Shown: positions 1 to 8,433, counted from the stretch's first letter. The stretch is DNA of 62,457 nucleotides from an uncultured Lachnospiraceae bacterium (GCA_947629865.1 CANRFJ010000018.1:1-62457), one strand, 5' to 3'. Translations and numbers: made by a program. The notes: generated by a model from the letters alone, not told the origin.

Positions 1-104
1 CTATCTTACGGTTATTATAACAAAGGTTGTGAGGAATGTCTCATTTTAATTTGTGCTAATTATATGCTAACACTACTCTGATTTTGAGATGGGAGTGATT
101 GCGA

Positions 105-248
105 ATGAACAGATCAAAAATCATTGATATATGCCTATTATGCGTGTGCGTTATATTGAGTATGCCGATTTGGATTTTTTTTCGGATTTTGCAACATTTT
201 GCCCCTGTGATTCGTTTTATATATAAGAGTAACTGTATATGGCCGTGA
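105..248 (+). CDS. small hydrophobic peptide, 47 aa (hypothetical)
   Basis: Open frame of 47 codons starting at ATG 105, preceded by GGGAGTG at 91-97, a plausible ribosome site. It is rich in Ile, Leu, Val, Cys, Phe and Trp. Residues about 5-28 could form one membrane span and residues about 29-40 a second hydrophobic stretch. The stop lies 15 bases before the next start, so it could be translated with the BspA-like gene that follows. I do not recognise it. It could be a small membrane peptide or a chance ORF in a leader; the ribosome site and close spacing are the only support. Confidence 0.35.
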   Translation: MNRSKIIDICLLCVCVILSMPIWIFFRILQHFAPVIRFIYKSNCIWP

Positions 249-266
249 AAAAGGAGGTATGGAATG
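229..266 (+). repeat. duplicated leader/RBS segment, copy 1
   Basis: This 38-base segment ends with the start codon of the first BspA-like gene. It matches 1403-1440, which ends with the start codon of the second, at 32 of 38 positions. Both contain AACTGTATATG, GTGAAA and AGGAGGTA. The shared leader suggests that the two genes arose by duplication that included their translation-initiation region. Confidence 0.75.
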
Positions 267-1400
267 AAAAAGGTTGTCGTCGTATGTGCAGTTTTATTTG
301 CTGCAATACTGGGTTCTACTCGTGTAGAAGCAAAAAGCTCCCAGAAGGGTTTTTATTCGGGCAACACATATCAAAAGGGGCAGTTCCGCTTTACATATAT
401 GGCGGAGGAAAAGGGGATATGGATTACGAAGATTACGCCGCTGTCAGACAAGGGCATTTCTACGTTGAAGATTCCCTCCCGATTAAATGGGAGCAAGGTT
501 GTAAAACTTGGCGCTGCCGGAGATGCGGCAAAGCCTGATGATGATCCGAATACAGATACAAATCTTTTTGGTGTAGAGGATAATGAGGATCTTGGCATTG
601 CACCACAAAAGATATATAACAGGACAAAGAAGATAAAAACAATAAAAATTCCTTCTACAGTCAAGATAATAACGCAAAACTGCTTTTACCGCCTACAGAA
701 TGGCAAAAACATAAACATTCCGGCAGGAGTGGACAATAGAAATGTAATAAACTTTACAGACATAAAGTGGAATAAGATAAAGATATCCTCCAAAAACAAG
801 AAGTATAAGGTTACGAACGGATGCCTTCTGTCAAAAAGTGGAAAAACCTTTTATGGCTTTTTGCAGAAAAGGAAGAAAGTAGTTATCCCATCGACTGTAA
901 AAAGGATTGATGTGTGGGGAGATAAAAACGGCTGCTCGACTATTGTTATACCGAAAAGTGTGGAAAAAATCGATAGGAGTGCGATGGAGACAGATAAGCC
1001 GGTCAAAGTAAAAGTTGCCAAAGGAAATAAGAGATATGTCGAGAAAAATGGCTCGGTGTATAGCAAAGTATCCGGCAGGCTGGCGATCGGTTATGTAAAG
1101 AACGGGGTATTAAAAATACCGAAGGGAGTTACTAAAATTGACGGGAATGGTCTGCTGGGAAAATCCACTATCCAAGAGGTCATAATTCCTGCCAGTGTTA
1201 AGAAAATAAGCAGCTTTTATCATGTGCAGAAAGAGGAGGGAAGAACAGCCTGCATTTTCCGCGGCAAAAATCCACCAAAATTGGGGGAAAAATTCTTTAG
1301 TAATCTTATAATATATGTGCCCAAGGGGTGTGCGGACAAATATAAGAAAAAGTGGAAGGTTACGCCGTATGATAATATCACATTGTATGAAAGTAAATGA
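264..1400 (+). CDS. BspA-like leucine-rich repeat secreted protein
   Basis: A 378-residue protein starting at ATG 264, with AGGAGG at 252-257. The N-terminus is a signal peptide (MKKVVVVCAVLFAAILGS, cleavage near VEA). The rest carries irregular repeats of the LRR_5/BspA type, recognisable by the recurring pattern IP..V..I, for example near residues 125-140, 210-250 and 280-320. It is very lysine-rich. BspA-like proteins are cell-surface proteins of gut and oral bacteria, often adhesive, but their ligands are seldom known. No anchor motif such as LPXTG or a choline-binding repeat is visible, so it may be released or held by charge. A paralogue follows 37 bases downstream and probably shares its transcript. 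Confidence 0.8.
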   Translation: MKKVVVVCAVLFAAILGSTRVEAKSSQKGFYSGNTYQKGQFRFTYMAEEKGIWITKITPLSDKGISTLKIPSRLNGSKVVKLGAAGDAAKPDDDPNTDTNLFGVEDNEDLGIAPQKIYNRTKKIKTIKIPSTVKIITQNCFYRLQNGKNINIPAGVDNRNVINFTDIKWNKIKISSKNKKYKVTNGCLLSKSGKTFYGFLQKRKKVVIPSTVKRIDVWGDKNGCSTIVIPKSVEKIDRSAMETDKPVKVKVAKGNKRYVEKNGSVYSKVSGRLAIGYVKNGVLKIPKGVTKIDGNGLLGKSTIQEVIIPASVKKISSFYHVQKEEGRTACIFRGKNPPKLGEKFFSNLIIYVPKGCADKYKKKWKVTPYDNITLYESK

Positions 1401-1402
1401 GG

Positions 1403-1440
1403 GCAACTGTATATGTCTGTGAAAGAGGAGGTAGGGTATG
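1403..1440 (+). repeat. duplicated leader/RBS segment, copy 2
   Basis: Partner of 229-266, with 32 of 38 bases identical. It contains the ribosome site GAGGAGGTAGGG and ends with the ATG of the second BspA-like gene. Confidence 0.75.
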
Positions 1441-2811
1441 AAAAAAATCAGAAACTTCAAAAAACATCAAACAGTTGTGGCATTGCTGGTTGTCAGCATT
1501 TTATCCATTGGCTGCAGCGCTCAAACGGGGCAAAACGCAACTTCGGCCAAAGATTCACGCCAGCAGCAGGAGGAAAAAAGCAAGGCTGAGGTTGTCTCAT
1601 CAAGTGACGCGACTGCACCAAGTGACGCGACTGCATCAAGTGACGCTGTTACAGGGCTGCAGGATGAAGATAGCAATCCTGCCATAGTCAAAAAAACGGA
1701 TGTCGTCATTCAGGGCAGGACGTATCGCTATATCGAATACGAAACAATTCGTCCGGGGGTAATCCGGTTGAGATATATAGTGCCGCAGGACGAGGTTCTT
1801 GTGGTGCCATCGACACTGGATGGCTGTAGCGTAGAGGAACTGGGAAAAGATCCGGAATCCAGTATAAAGGAAGTGTATGTAAATATAACACGAGGGCAAA
1901 AAGTGAAAAAAGTGGTGATTGGCAGAGGCGTCCGAACCATTAAGGCAAATGCTTTCTGCAATATGGATGTATCGGAGGTGGTATTGCCAAAATCGCTGAA
2001 ACAGATTGAGGAGCATGTCTTTATCGGGGACGGTAATAGCTACTGCAAAATACAGAAAATAAATCTGGACTGGGTAGAAAAAATAGGATATTCTGCATTT
2101 ATGGACTGTAGGAACCTGAAGAAAATCCGCTTGCGAAATGAAAAGGTTGTTGTTGAGGACGGCGCATTTTACCATTGTTCCCGCCTGACAGAGATAAAAT
2201 TGCCAAAAACACTGAAAGGACGTCTGGAAGACGGTTGCTTTAAGGAAACAGGGGTAAAGAAGATTCGGTGGCCGCGCATTACCGGCCGTGTGAAGAAACA
2301 TATAGGGGAAGGCCTGTTTTCTCGCTGCAAGAACCTGAAAAAGGTGGAATTTCCTAAAAACCAGAAGCATATTTACATTCCCGAAGGAACATTCGATGGG
2401 TGTAAAAAACTCCATAAACTTGTTATCCCCAAGGGGACAGGGATGGTGACATATGGAAGCCATCACTGTGCGGATAATTATGCGAACAGCGTTACGACAC
2501 TGGAGTTTCTGGGCGCAGATACCAAAGTGCGGGGAGAGAAGTACTGGGGTAAGAAACAAAAAGCAAAGTATGATTTTATCACAATAAAGAAGATAATCGC
2601 TCCCAAGAATTCAAAGGCGGCCCGGTATGCTAGGAAGGCTAAATGCATTAAGAAATTCACAAGGTTTCAACTAAGGGACTTGAAAAGGGATTATAGTCAT
2701 AGAAGTTACTATCCTGGAAATGCGAAGACTGTTAAATCTACGACAGGCAGTGTGAGTGAGAGGAAGTTATTCACAATGGGAAAAGTGAAGCTGGTGGAGA
2801 GAAAATATTGA
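1438..2811 (+). CDS. BspA-like leucine-rich repeat lipoprotein
   Basis: A 457-residue protein with a lipoprotein signal. A basic N-terminus and hydrophobic core are followed by the lipobox LSIGC, with Cys near residue 26. A low-complexity Ser/Asp/Ala/Thr linker follows (residues about 50-70), encoded by an 18-base tandem repeat. From about residue 90 come LRR_5/BspA repeats, with recurring pieces such as CRNLKKIRL, CSRLTEIKLP and CKKLHKLVIPKG. It is predicted to be lipid-anchored on the outer face of the membrane. It follows the first BspA-like gene by 37 bases and shares its leader sequence, which points to tandem duplication. Its ligand is unknown. Confidence 0.82.
   Translation: MKKIRNFKKHQTVVALLVVSILSIGCSAQTGQNATSAKDSRQQQEEKSKAEVVSSSDATAPSDATASSDAVTGLQDEDSNPAIVKKTDVVIQGRTYRYIEYETIRPGVIRLRYIVPQDEVLVVPSTLDGCSVEELGKDPESSIKEVYVNITRGQKVKKVVIGRGVRTIKANAFCNMDVSEVVLPKSLKQIEEHVFIGDGNSYCKIQKINLDWVEKIGYSAFMDCRNLKKIRLRNEKVVVEDGAFYHCSRLTEIKLPKTLKGRLEDGCFKETGVKKIRWPRITGRVKKHIGEGLFSRCKNLKKVEFPKNQKHIYIPEGTFDGCKKLHKLVIPKGTGMVTYGSHHCADNYANSVTTLEFLGADTKVRGEKYWGKKQKAKYDFITIKKIIAPKNSKAARYARKAKCIKKFTRFQLRDLKRDYSHRSYYPGNAKTVKSTTGSVSERKLFTMGKVKLVERKY
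1601..1647 (+). repeat. 18-bp in-frame tandem repeat, about 2.6 copies
   Basis: Units start at 1601, 1619 and 1637, each beginning CAAGTGACGC. They encode repeated Ser-Asp-Ala-Thr-Ala-Pro/Ser in the linker behind the lipobox. The unit length is a multiple of three, so slippage would change linker length without a frameshift. Confidence 0.8.
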
Positions 2812-2836
2812 CAAATGGAGGAGTGTGTGATAAAAA
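2808..2836 (+). promoter_or_regulatory. possible sigma-A promoter
   Basis: A perfect -35 box TTGACA (2808-2813) overlaps the stop of the second BspA-like gene. It is 17 bases from a weak -10 box TAAAAA (2831-2836). It could drive the two membrane-protein genes that follow. Confidence 0.35.
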
Positions 2837-2881
2837 GTCTGTAGATAGTGATATGGAAGATGTCCGAGGGAGTATTGCAGT

Positions 2882-2971
2882 ATGAAGAAACGGTATATAA
2901 AATTTGCCTTGATAGCAGTGTCCAACGGGAATTATAAAAAGCGAAGGAGGAGAAGTCGGAATAAAAGATAA
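2882..2971 (+). CDS. 29-residue ORF, possible gene remnant
   Basis: ATG 2882 opens a short frame encoding MKKRYIKFALIAV and then a Lys/Arg-rich tail. The N-terminus resembles the start of a signal peptide, like those of the two BspA-like genes upstream, and then breaks off. It may be the relic of a third copy or a chance ORF. No ribosome site is obvious. Confidence 0.2.
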   Translation: MKKRYIKFALIAVSNGNYKKRRRRSRNKR

Positions 2972-2982
2972 CCGATGAAAAA

Positions 2983-3717
2983 ATGGAATTTTTAGAGAGA
3001 TTAGTTACAAATGAGGCAATCATGTTTTTATATGAACTGATGTCTTTTTTGATGAGTTTTATACTTATATTTAATATTCAGACCAAACAAATCTTATATA
3101 ATATTTCAGTTTATAGTATTTGCTTTGTAAATGCCTTTTTGTGGGGGACGTTGCTGCTTATTAGAATAACCGGTAATGAGTGGGCGTTTTTTTTGGGCGG
3201 ACTTTTTGGGGTGCTGCTAACCTTGATGGTTTTAAGGATTAAAAAGGAGTCCATAAATTATTTGTTTTGCTTTTGGGGGTTAGTAAAAGTATGCCTGATA
3301 TGTTTCAATTTCTTTATAAATGATTGCTCCAATGAAAAGGAGGAAGAACTTTTTTTATCGGCGTTTCTCATATCGCTTATAATTATTGGCATTGCCATCC
3401 TTGTTTTTCTTAAGTTTAAGAATAAAAAGGCAGACGGAGAAAAGGAAAGGATAAACAGTATACAGGGGATTTGTGCTTTGGTTTATGGTTCGTGCCTGTT
3501 TACAGGCGGTATTTATGAATTTATTTATGATGTATCAACAAGTGAAGCAAAATTTTTATATGATGAAAAAGGTTATATAAATATTTATAAGGCGCTGCTA
3601 AAGGCAGATTGGACGACAGAAGACGGTATAGGGGGAATTTTTGTTGGCCTTTGTATTTTTGCAATAATAGTAGGCGCATTGAAGCGTTTATATAGAGACA
3701 GGAGGACAGATTTGTGA
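2983..3717 (+). CDS. multi-spanning membrane protein of unknown function
   Basis: A 244-residue, very hydrophobic protein with about six predicted membrane segments: residues about 12-32, 38-60, 65-85, 90-112, 122-142 and 220-238. A hydrophilic loop of about 60 residues precedes the last span. I do not recognise the family. The base composition is AT-rich compared with the genes from 3.7 kb onward, as in the two BspA-like genes, suggesting a common and perhaps transferred block. The start is uncertain: no ribosome site lies directly before ATG 2983, and GGAGGAG is about 28 bases upstream. Its stop overlaps the GTG start of the next gene, which implies translational coupling. Confidence 0.65.
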   Translation: MEFLERLVTNEAIMFLYELMSFLMSFILIFNIQTKQILYNISVYSICFVNAFLWGTLLLIRITGNEWAFFLGGLFGVLLTLMVLRIKKESINYLFCFWGLVKVCLICFNFFINDCSNEKEEELFLSAFLISLIIIGIAILVFLKFKNKKADGEKERINSIQGICALVYGSCLFTGGIYEFIYDVSTSEAKFLYDEKGYINIYKALLKADWTTEDGIGGIFVGLCIFAIIVGALKRLYRDRRTDL

Positions 3718-5009
3718 TCACATATTCAATATATGAAATTTTGTTTTATTTACTTTTGTATGCCTTCCTGGGCTGGGTGGCGGAGGTCTGCTATTATTCT
3801 GTTGTCAACCGGCATTTTGTCAATCGGGGGCTGATCAGCCTCCCGCTGCATATTCCCTGTGGAATCTCTTTTGCCCTGCTGATACAGGTGCTTCCTTTTC
3901 TGGGAAATAATTATGTGCTTCAGTTTATCGCGGCGGCGATAGTGCTCTCTGTGGTGCAGAGTCTGGGGAGCATATTCAGCCAGAGGGTAAGCCGCCTCGC
4001 CCATTGGGAGCGTGAGGCCGGCTTCACCGCCACAGGGAGAAGTTGGGTGAAAATGGCCCTGTGTGCGAGTATTGTTCTCCTGTTTTACCATGTGGTACAC
4101 CCCTTTTTTCTGAGCGGCGTTTCTCTGTTTCCCCGATGGCTCCTGCCTTTGATCGTCTGGGGAGGTTTTTTCCTTCTGGGTGTTGATTTTATCATGATGC
4201 TCTGGGCGACGCGCTCGCGGAAAGCCTCTGCGTCGGGAGAGATTACCAGAGCCAGGACGCAGCGTCTGGCTGATCGGATCACCGGACATATCTGGACGCG
4301 TCTGGAGAGGGCTTATCCGGGAATCGCGGAGGAGCGCGAGGAGGGAGGAAATGCCAGCGATATAGTCTTTGCCAGAGGGATCTGCTGGGATAAAATTATC
4401 TGGATTTTTTTGTTCAGCGCCCTTTTAGGCGATATAATCGAGACGTTATATTGCGGACTGGTGGACGGGAAGTGGATGAACCGCTCCAGTGTTCTCTACG
4501 GCCCGTTTAGTTTTGTCTGGGGAATCGGTGCGGTGCTTCTGACAGTGGCTCTCCGCCATATGATGGAAAAACCGGATCGCTATATTTTTGTCAGAGGATT
4601 TCTGATTGGCGGCACATATGAGTACATATGCAGCGTCTTCACAGAGCGGGTTTTCGGGACAGTGTTCTGGGATTACAGCGATATGCCTCTTAATATCGGC
4701 GGGAGGACAAACGTACTTTTCTGCATTTTCTGGGGACTTCTGGCGGTTCTTTGGGTTAAGGTTCTCTATCCGCCCCTAAATCGGCAGATTGAAAAGATAC
4801 CTCCCCTGGCGGGAAAGGTACTTACCTGGCTTGTCGTATTTTTTATGGCCTGCAACGGGATTCTCACGGCGGCGGCAATGGTGCGCTACAACACCCGCTC
4901 CGTGAGGCCGGAAGCCAACGGGATGGCCGAGGCGTTTATCGACGGTCAGTACAATGACGCCTATATGGAAAAGCGGTGGCCCAATATGGTTATGGCAGAT
5001 GGGAAATAG
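3714..5009 (+). CDS. two-domain CmpB-type putative ABC transporter permease
   Basis: A 431-residue protein with about ten membrane segments, starting at GTG 3714 inside the stop of the previous gene, with GGAGGA at 3701-3706. It contains two copies of the domain annotated as putative ABC-transporter type IV (ABC_trans_CmpB). Copy 1 is near residues 1-150, with LGWVAEVCYY and VNRGLISLP. Copy 2 is near residues 225-370, with LGDIIETLYC, WMNRSSVLYGPF and VFWDYSDMPLNIGGR. The family is common in Clostridia and its transported substrate is unknown. No ATPase is adjacent, so the ABC label comes from the family name only. Confidence 0.7.
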   Translation: MITYSIYEILFYLLLYAFLGWVAEVCYYSVVNRHFVNRGLISLPLHIPCGISFALLIQVLPFLGNNYVLQFIAAAIVLSVVQSLGSIFSQRVSRLAHWEREAGFTATGRSWVKMALCASIVLLFYHVVHPFFLSGVSLFPRWLLPLIVWGGFFLLGVDFIMMLWATRSRKASASGEITRARTQRLADRITGHIWTRLERAYPGIAEEREEGGNASDIVFARGICWDKIIWIFLFSALLGDIIETLYCGLVDGKWMNRSSVLYGPFSFVWGIGAVLLTVALRHMMEKPDRYIFVRGFLIGGTYEYICSVFTERVFGTVFWDYSDMPLNIGGRTNVLFCIFWGLLAVLWVKVLYPPLNRQIEKIPPLAGKVLTWLVVFFMACNGILTAAAMVRYNTRSVRPEANGMAEAFIDGQYNDAYMEKRWPNMVMADGK

Positions 5010-5053
5010 GACATATGGAGTCCTGTCACCGTCCCGCGAATGAAAATCTGTGC

Positions 5054-5082
5054 TTGTCAACCATACGGCCGGATATTATAAT
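5054..5082 (+). promoter_or_regulatory. sigma-A promoter of the rubredoxin/GltB-like gene
   Basis: The -35 box TTGTCA (5054-5059) and -10 box TATAAT (5077-5082) are separated by exactly 17 bases. It lies inside the longest open frame of the next gene, so translation must begin downstream of it. Confidence 0.75.
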
Positions 5083-5127
5083 AGGAGTGGGGAAAGACGA
5101 CAGATACGGGAAGGAGTGATTGCTGCT

Positions 5128-6510
5128 GTGAAAAAATTTGTGTGTAGCGTATGCGGGTATGTATATGAGGGGACGGAGCCGCCGGAGGAATGTCCGGTCT
5201 GCCATCAGCCCGCATCCGTATTCAGGGAAGATGGGGAAGGGGAGAAGTTACTGCAGAAGCAGGACGGAGGAACCGGAGCGGATGGGGAACTGGCCTATGA
5301 CTCTGCTACCTACCGAAACGATGCTTCCTGCCGCTATATGGAGGAGATTCACCAGATGGCTGTTACCGGCCACAGTATTCATGCGGCCATGGGGACACGG
5401 ATGCCGATGCCCGGCTGGGACGATATTCTGCTTCTGGGTGCGCAGTTGAATCCGGCGCCTTTAAACGACGGGGATTTCGTGAGCGCCACTACGGTTATCG
5501 GGCACAATGCCAAGAGACCGATGATTCTTGACAGTCCCGTCTATATTTCCCATATGTCTTTTGGCGCCCTTTCGAGGGAGATCAAAGTGGCGCTGGCGCG
5601 GGGATCTGCCATGGCAAAGACTGCCATGTGCAGCGGAGAGGGCGGTATTCTGCCAGAGGAGCGCGACGCCGCTTACAAGTACATATTTGAGTACGTTCCG
5701 AATAAATACAGTGTCACAGATGAAAATTTGCGTCGGGCGGACGCCATTGAGATTAAAATCGGACAGGGGACAAAGCCCGGAATGGGCGGACATCTGCCCG
5801 GAGAAAAGGTGACGCCGGAGATCGCCGCCCTGCGCGGAAGAAGGGCGGGTGAGGACATCCAGAGTCCGAGCAAATTTCCGGAGCTGAATACAAGAGACGA
5901 CCTGCGGGAGATGGTGGCTATGCTGCGCAGGCGATCGGACGGCCGTCCCATCGGTATTAAGATTGCGGCGGGACACATTGAGAGGGATCTGGAATTCTGC
6001 GTCTATGCCGAACCGGATTTTATCACCGTTGACGGGCGCGGCGGCGCAACCGGCTCCAGCCCGTTTTTCCTGAGGGAGGCCACTACGATTCCGACGGTAT
6101 ATGCGCTTCACAGGGCGAGGAAATATCTGGATTCCGTCCGCGCCGATATTTCGCTGGTAATTACCGGCGGCCTCAGAGTCTCGGCGGATTTTGCTAAGGC
6201 GCTGGCGATGGGGGCGGATGCCATTGCGGTGGCCAGTGCGCCGCTTATCGCGGCGGCCTGCCAGCAGTACCGGATCTGCGGAAACGGCTGCTGTCCGGTG
6301 GGAATTGCGACTCAGGATCCGGAACTGCGCGCGCGGCTGAAGACAGACGCAGCGGCGGAGCGGGTGGCTAATTATCTGAATGTGACGGGGGAGGAATTAA
6401 AGACCTTTGCCCGAATTACCGGACACCGCTCGGTACACGATTTGTGCATCGGGGATCTGGTGACGATAAGCAGGGAAATTTCCGACTACACGGACATACC
6501 CCATGCTTGA
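5128..6510 (+). CDS. rubredoxin-like / FMN-binding glutamate synthase domain fusion
   Basis: A 460-residue protein. The GTG at 5128 is chosen because AAGGAG lies at 5111-5116 and a good promoter overlaps the earlier possible starts. The N-terminus is a short rubredoxin-like iron site of the rubrerythrin type: Cys6, Cys9 (CSVCGYVYEG), Cys22 and Cys25 (CPVC). Residues about 90-450 match the FMN-binding central domain of glutamate synthase large subunits (Glu_synthase), with GMGGHLPGEKV, VDGRGGATGSSP and the iron-sulfur region CGNGCCPVGIATQDPELRARL. The glutamine amidotransferase domain is absent, so it is not a full GltB. It is likely a redox flavoprotein with an unknown substrate. It precedes metY by 31 bases and may share its mRNA. 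Confidence 0.82.
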   Translation: MKKFVCSVCGYVYEGTEPPEECPVCHQPASVFREDGEGEKLLQKQDGGTGADGELAYDSATYRNDASCRYMEEIHQMAVTGHSIHAAMGTRMPMPGWDDILLLGAQLNPAPLNDGDFVSATTVIGHNAKRPMILDSPVYISHMSFGALSREIKVALARGSAMAKTAMCSGEGGILPEERDAAYKYIFEYVPNKYSVTDENLRRADAIEIKIGQGTKPGMGGHLPGEKVTPEIAALRGRRAGEDIQSPSKFPELNTRDDLREMVAMLRRRSDGRPIGIKIAAGHIERDLEFCVYAEPDFITVDGRGGATGSSPFFLREATTIPTVYALHRARKYLDSVRADISLVITGGLRVSADFAKALAMGADAIAVASAPLIAAACQQYRICGNGCCPVGIATQDPELRARLKTDAAAERVANYLNVTGEELKTFARITGHRSVHDLCIGDLVTISREISDYTDIPHA

Positions 6511-6541
6511 AAATAAAAATGTAAATGGAGGAAATAAAGAG

Positions 6542-7825
6542 ATGAGTGAATATGGAATAGGAACAGAGTGCGTGCAGGGGGGCTATACGCCGGATAACGG
6601 CGAGCCGAGGCAGATTCCTATTGTGCAGTCGACGACATTTAAGTATGCGACCAGTGAGGATATGGGGAAGCTTTTTGATCTGGAGGCGTCCGGATATTTT
6701 TACACCCGACTGCAGAATCCGACTAACGATCTGGTGGCTGCTAAGATAGCGGCTATGGAGGGCGGAAGCGCCGCCATGCTCACATCATCCGGACAGGCGG
6801 CTAATTTTATGGCGCTGTTTAATATATGCGAGGCGGGAAGCCATATTGTGGCGTCTTCTTCGATATATGGCGGGACGTTTAATCTGATTTCGGTGACAAT
6901 GGCGAAGATGGGCATTGAGACCACTTTTGTGTCGCCGGACTGCACAGAGGAGGAGCTGGCGGCGTCATTTCGGGACAATACGAGAGCGGTATTTGGAGAG
7001 ACGATTGCCAATCCGGCGCTGACAGTCCTTGATATTGAGAAGTTTGCGAGAGCGGCTCATGAGCACGGCGTTCCTCTCGTCGTGGACAATACGTTTCCGA
7101 CGCCGGTGAACTGCCGCCCCATCGAGTGGGGAGCGGATATCGTGACGCACTCCACGACGAAATATATGGACGGACATGGCGTTGCGGTCGGAGGTGCGAT
7201 CGTGGACTCCGGCAAGTTTGACTGGATGGCACAGGCGGAGAAATTTCCGGGACTGTGTACGCCCGACGAATCCTACCATGGAATCGTGTACGCGGAGAAG
7301 TTTGGAAAGGAAGGCGCGTTCATCACCAAGGCAACTTCACAGCTGATGCGGGATTTGGGATGCATCCAGTCGCCGCAGCACGCTTTTTATCTGAATATGG
7401 GCCTGGAATCCCTTCATGTGCGTATGCCCAGGCATGTAGAGAACGCCCAGGCGGTGGCAGAATTTCTGTCCGGCCATTCAAAAGTGGCGAATGTCAGTTA
7501 TTCGGGCCTGAAGACGGATAAATATTATGAGCTGGCGCAGAAGTATCTTCCGAAGGGAGGATGCGGCGTTGTTTCCTTTGAATTAAAGGGGGGCAGGACA
7601 GCGGCGGAAGCGTTCATGAAAGGACTTAAGCTGGCGGCGATTGAGACGCATGTGGCGGACGCCAGAACCTGCTGCTTGAATCCGGCCACCTCCACTCACA
7701 GGCAGATGAATGAAGAACAGCTGCGCGAGGCAGGAATACCGGCTGGTTTAGTGCGCCTCTCCTGCGGTCTGGAGGACAAAGAGGATCTGATTGCCGATTT
7801 GTCGCAGGCGCTGGACTTAATATGA
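6542..7825 (+). CDS. metY: O-acetylhomoserine sulfhydrylase (MetY-type PLP enzyme)
   Basis: A 427-residue Cys/Met-metabolism PLP-dependent enzyme. ATG 6542 is preferred because GGAGG is at 6527-6531. The PLP lysine is Lys207 in HSTTKYMDGHG, with upstream landmarks STTFKY, YTRLQNPTND and LTSSGQAANF. Length and the N-terminus fit O-acetylhomoserine aminocarboxypropyltransferase, which makes homocysteine from O-acetylhomoserine and sulfide in the cytoplasm. Methionine gamma-lyase or cystathionine gamma-synthase of the same fold cannot be excluded. The flavoprotein upstream could supply reducing power, but that is conjecture. A hairpin terminator follows. Confidence 0.83.
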   Translation: MSEYGIGTECVQGGYTPDNGEPRQIPIVQSTTFKYATSEDMGKLFDLEASGYFYTRLQNPTNDLVAAKIAAMEGGSAAMLTSSGQAANFMALFNICEAGSHIVASSSIYGGTFNLISVTMAKMGIETTFVSPDCTEEELAASFRDNTRAVFGETIANPALTVLDIEKFARAAHEHGVPLVVDNTFPTPVNCRPIEWGADIVTHSTTKYMDGHGVAVGGAIVDSGKFDWMAQAEKFPGLCTPDESYHGIVYAEKFGKEGAFITKATSQLMRDLGCIQSPQHAFYLNMGLESLHVRMPRHVENAQAVAEFLSGHSKVANVSYSGLKTDKYYELAQKYLPKGGCGVVSFELKGGRTAAEAFMKGLKLAAIETHVADARTCCLNPATSTHRQMNEEQLREAGIPAGLVRLSCGLEDKEDLIADLSQALDLI

Positions 7826-7837
7826 TATAGGACTCGG

Positions 7838-7876
7838 TAAAAAAGGCGCGTCACAAACAGTGCGCGCCTTTTTTGT
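7838..7876 (+). terminator. rho-independent terminator after metY, possibly bidirectional
   Basis: The stem GGCGCG (7844-7849) pairs with CGCGCC (7863-7868). It is flanked by an A run on the left and a T run on the right, so it can work for metY and for the convergent minus-strand gene. Confidence 0.8.
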
Positions 7877-7912
7877 TTGCCGGGGACGACTCGCAGAGCG
7901 CGGCGTCCGCTG

Positions 7913-8347
7913 TCACAGATAGCATCTCAGATCCACGCTCAGTCCGTCTTCAATCGCCACCAGGCGATGGCAGATGTCGCGGGAAGCGCGGTCGGCTGTC
8001 TTGTATTGGTTCAGATAGCGAAACAGGCATTTGACTCCCATGTTACAGCCGTCGGTAATCAGATCCGCAATGGTGGAGTCGGCGGAATCCATGCCGATTT
8101 TCACATTGGTTTTCAGCCAGGACATGCCCTTGGCCATCGGGCTTGGGTTCTTTTCCCCGCTCCCGTTTTCCATCAAAAGCGAGTGGATTTCGTTGCCCAG
8201 TTTCTCGTGGTGCTCCCTGCTCTCACGCAGAAGTTTTTTTAGCTTTTCGGCGTGTACCTTTTCGAGCACCTCGTCGATGGAGGACACAGCCATTTTGGTT
8301 CCGGCGTCACATTCCTTTAAAAGGCGGACGGTATCATTTTCTTCCAT
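7913..8347 (-). CDS. helical-bundle protein, possible DUF2383/ferritin-like
   Basis: A 144-residue, almost wholly alpha-helical protein, initiated at 8347 with AGGAGG eight bases before the ATG on the minus strand. The helices are amphipathic and carry HHEKLGNEIHSLL and ADLITDGCNMGVKCL. This resembles the four-helix bundles of the DUF2383 / PA2169-like group found in many Clostridia. A pair of adjacent histidines and several Glu and Cys could bind metal, but no clear di-iron EXXH pair is present. The gene stands alone between metY and tspO, with its own promoter region shared divergently with tspO. Function unknown. Confidence 0.6.
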   Translation of the reverse strand: MEENDTVRLLKECDAGTKMAVSSIDEVLEKVHAEKLKKLLRESREHHEKLGNEIHSLLMENGSGEKNPSPMAKGMSWLKTNVKIGMDSADSTIADLITDGCNMGVKCLFRYLNQYKTADRASRDICHRLVAIEDGLSVDLRCYL

Positions 8348-8433
8348 AGTTAAACCTCCTGATGCACATTATTTTGCGTCAGAGCTGTAAAAATACAGCG
8401 TCTGTTTCTCATAGTCTTTCCAAACCGGACGGA

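Noticed and set aside
1636-2559. 307-codon open frame on the minus strand
   Set aside because: It is antisense to the second BspA-like gene, has no ribosome site or family match, and its composition is that of a reversed lysine-rich gene.
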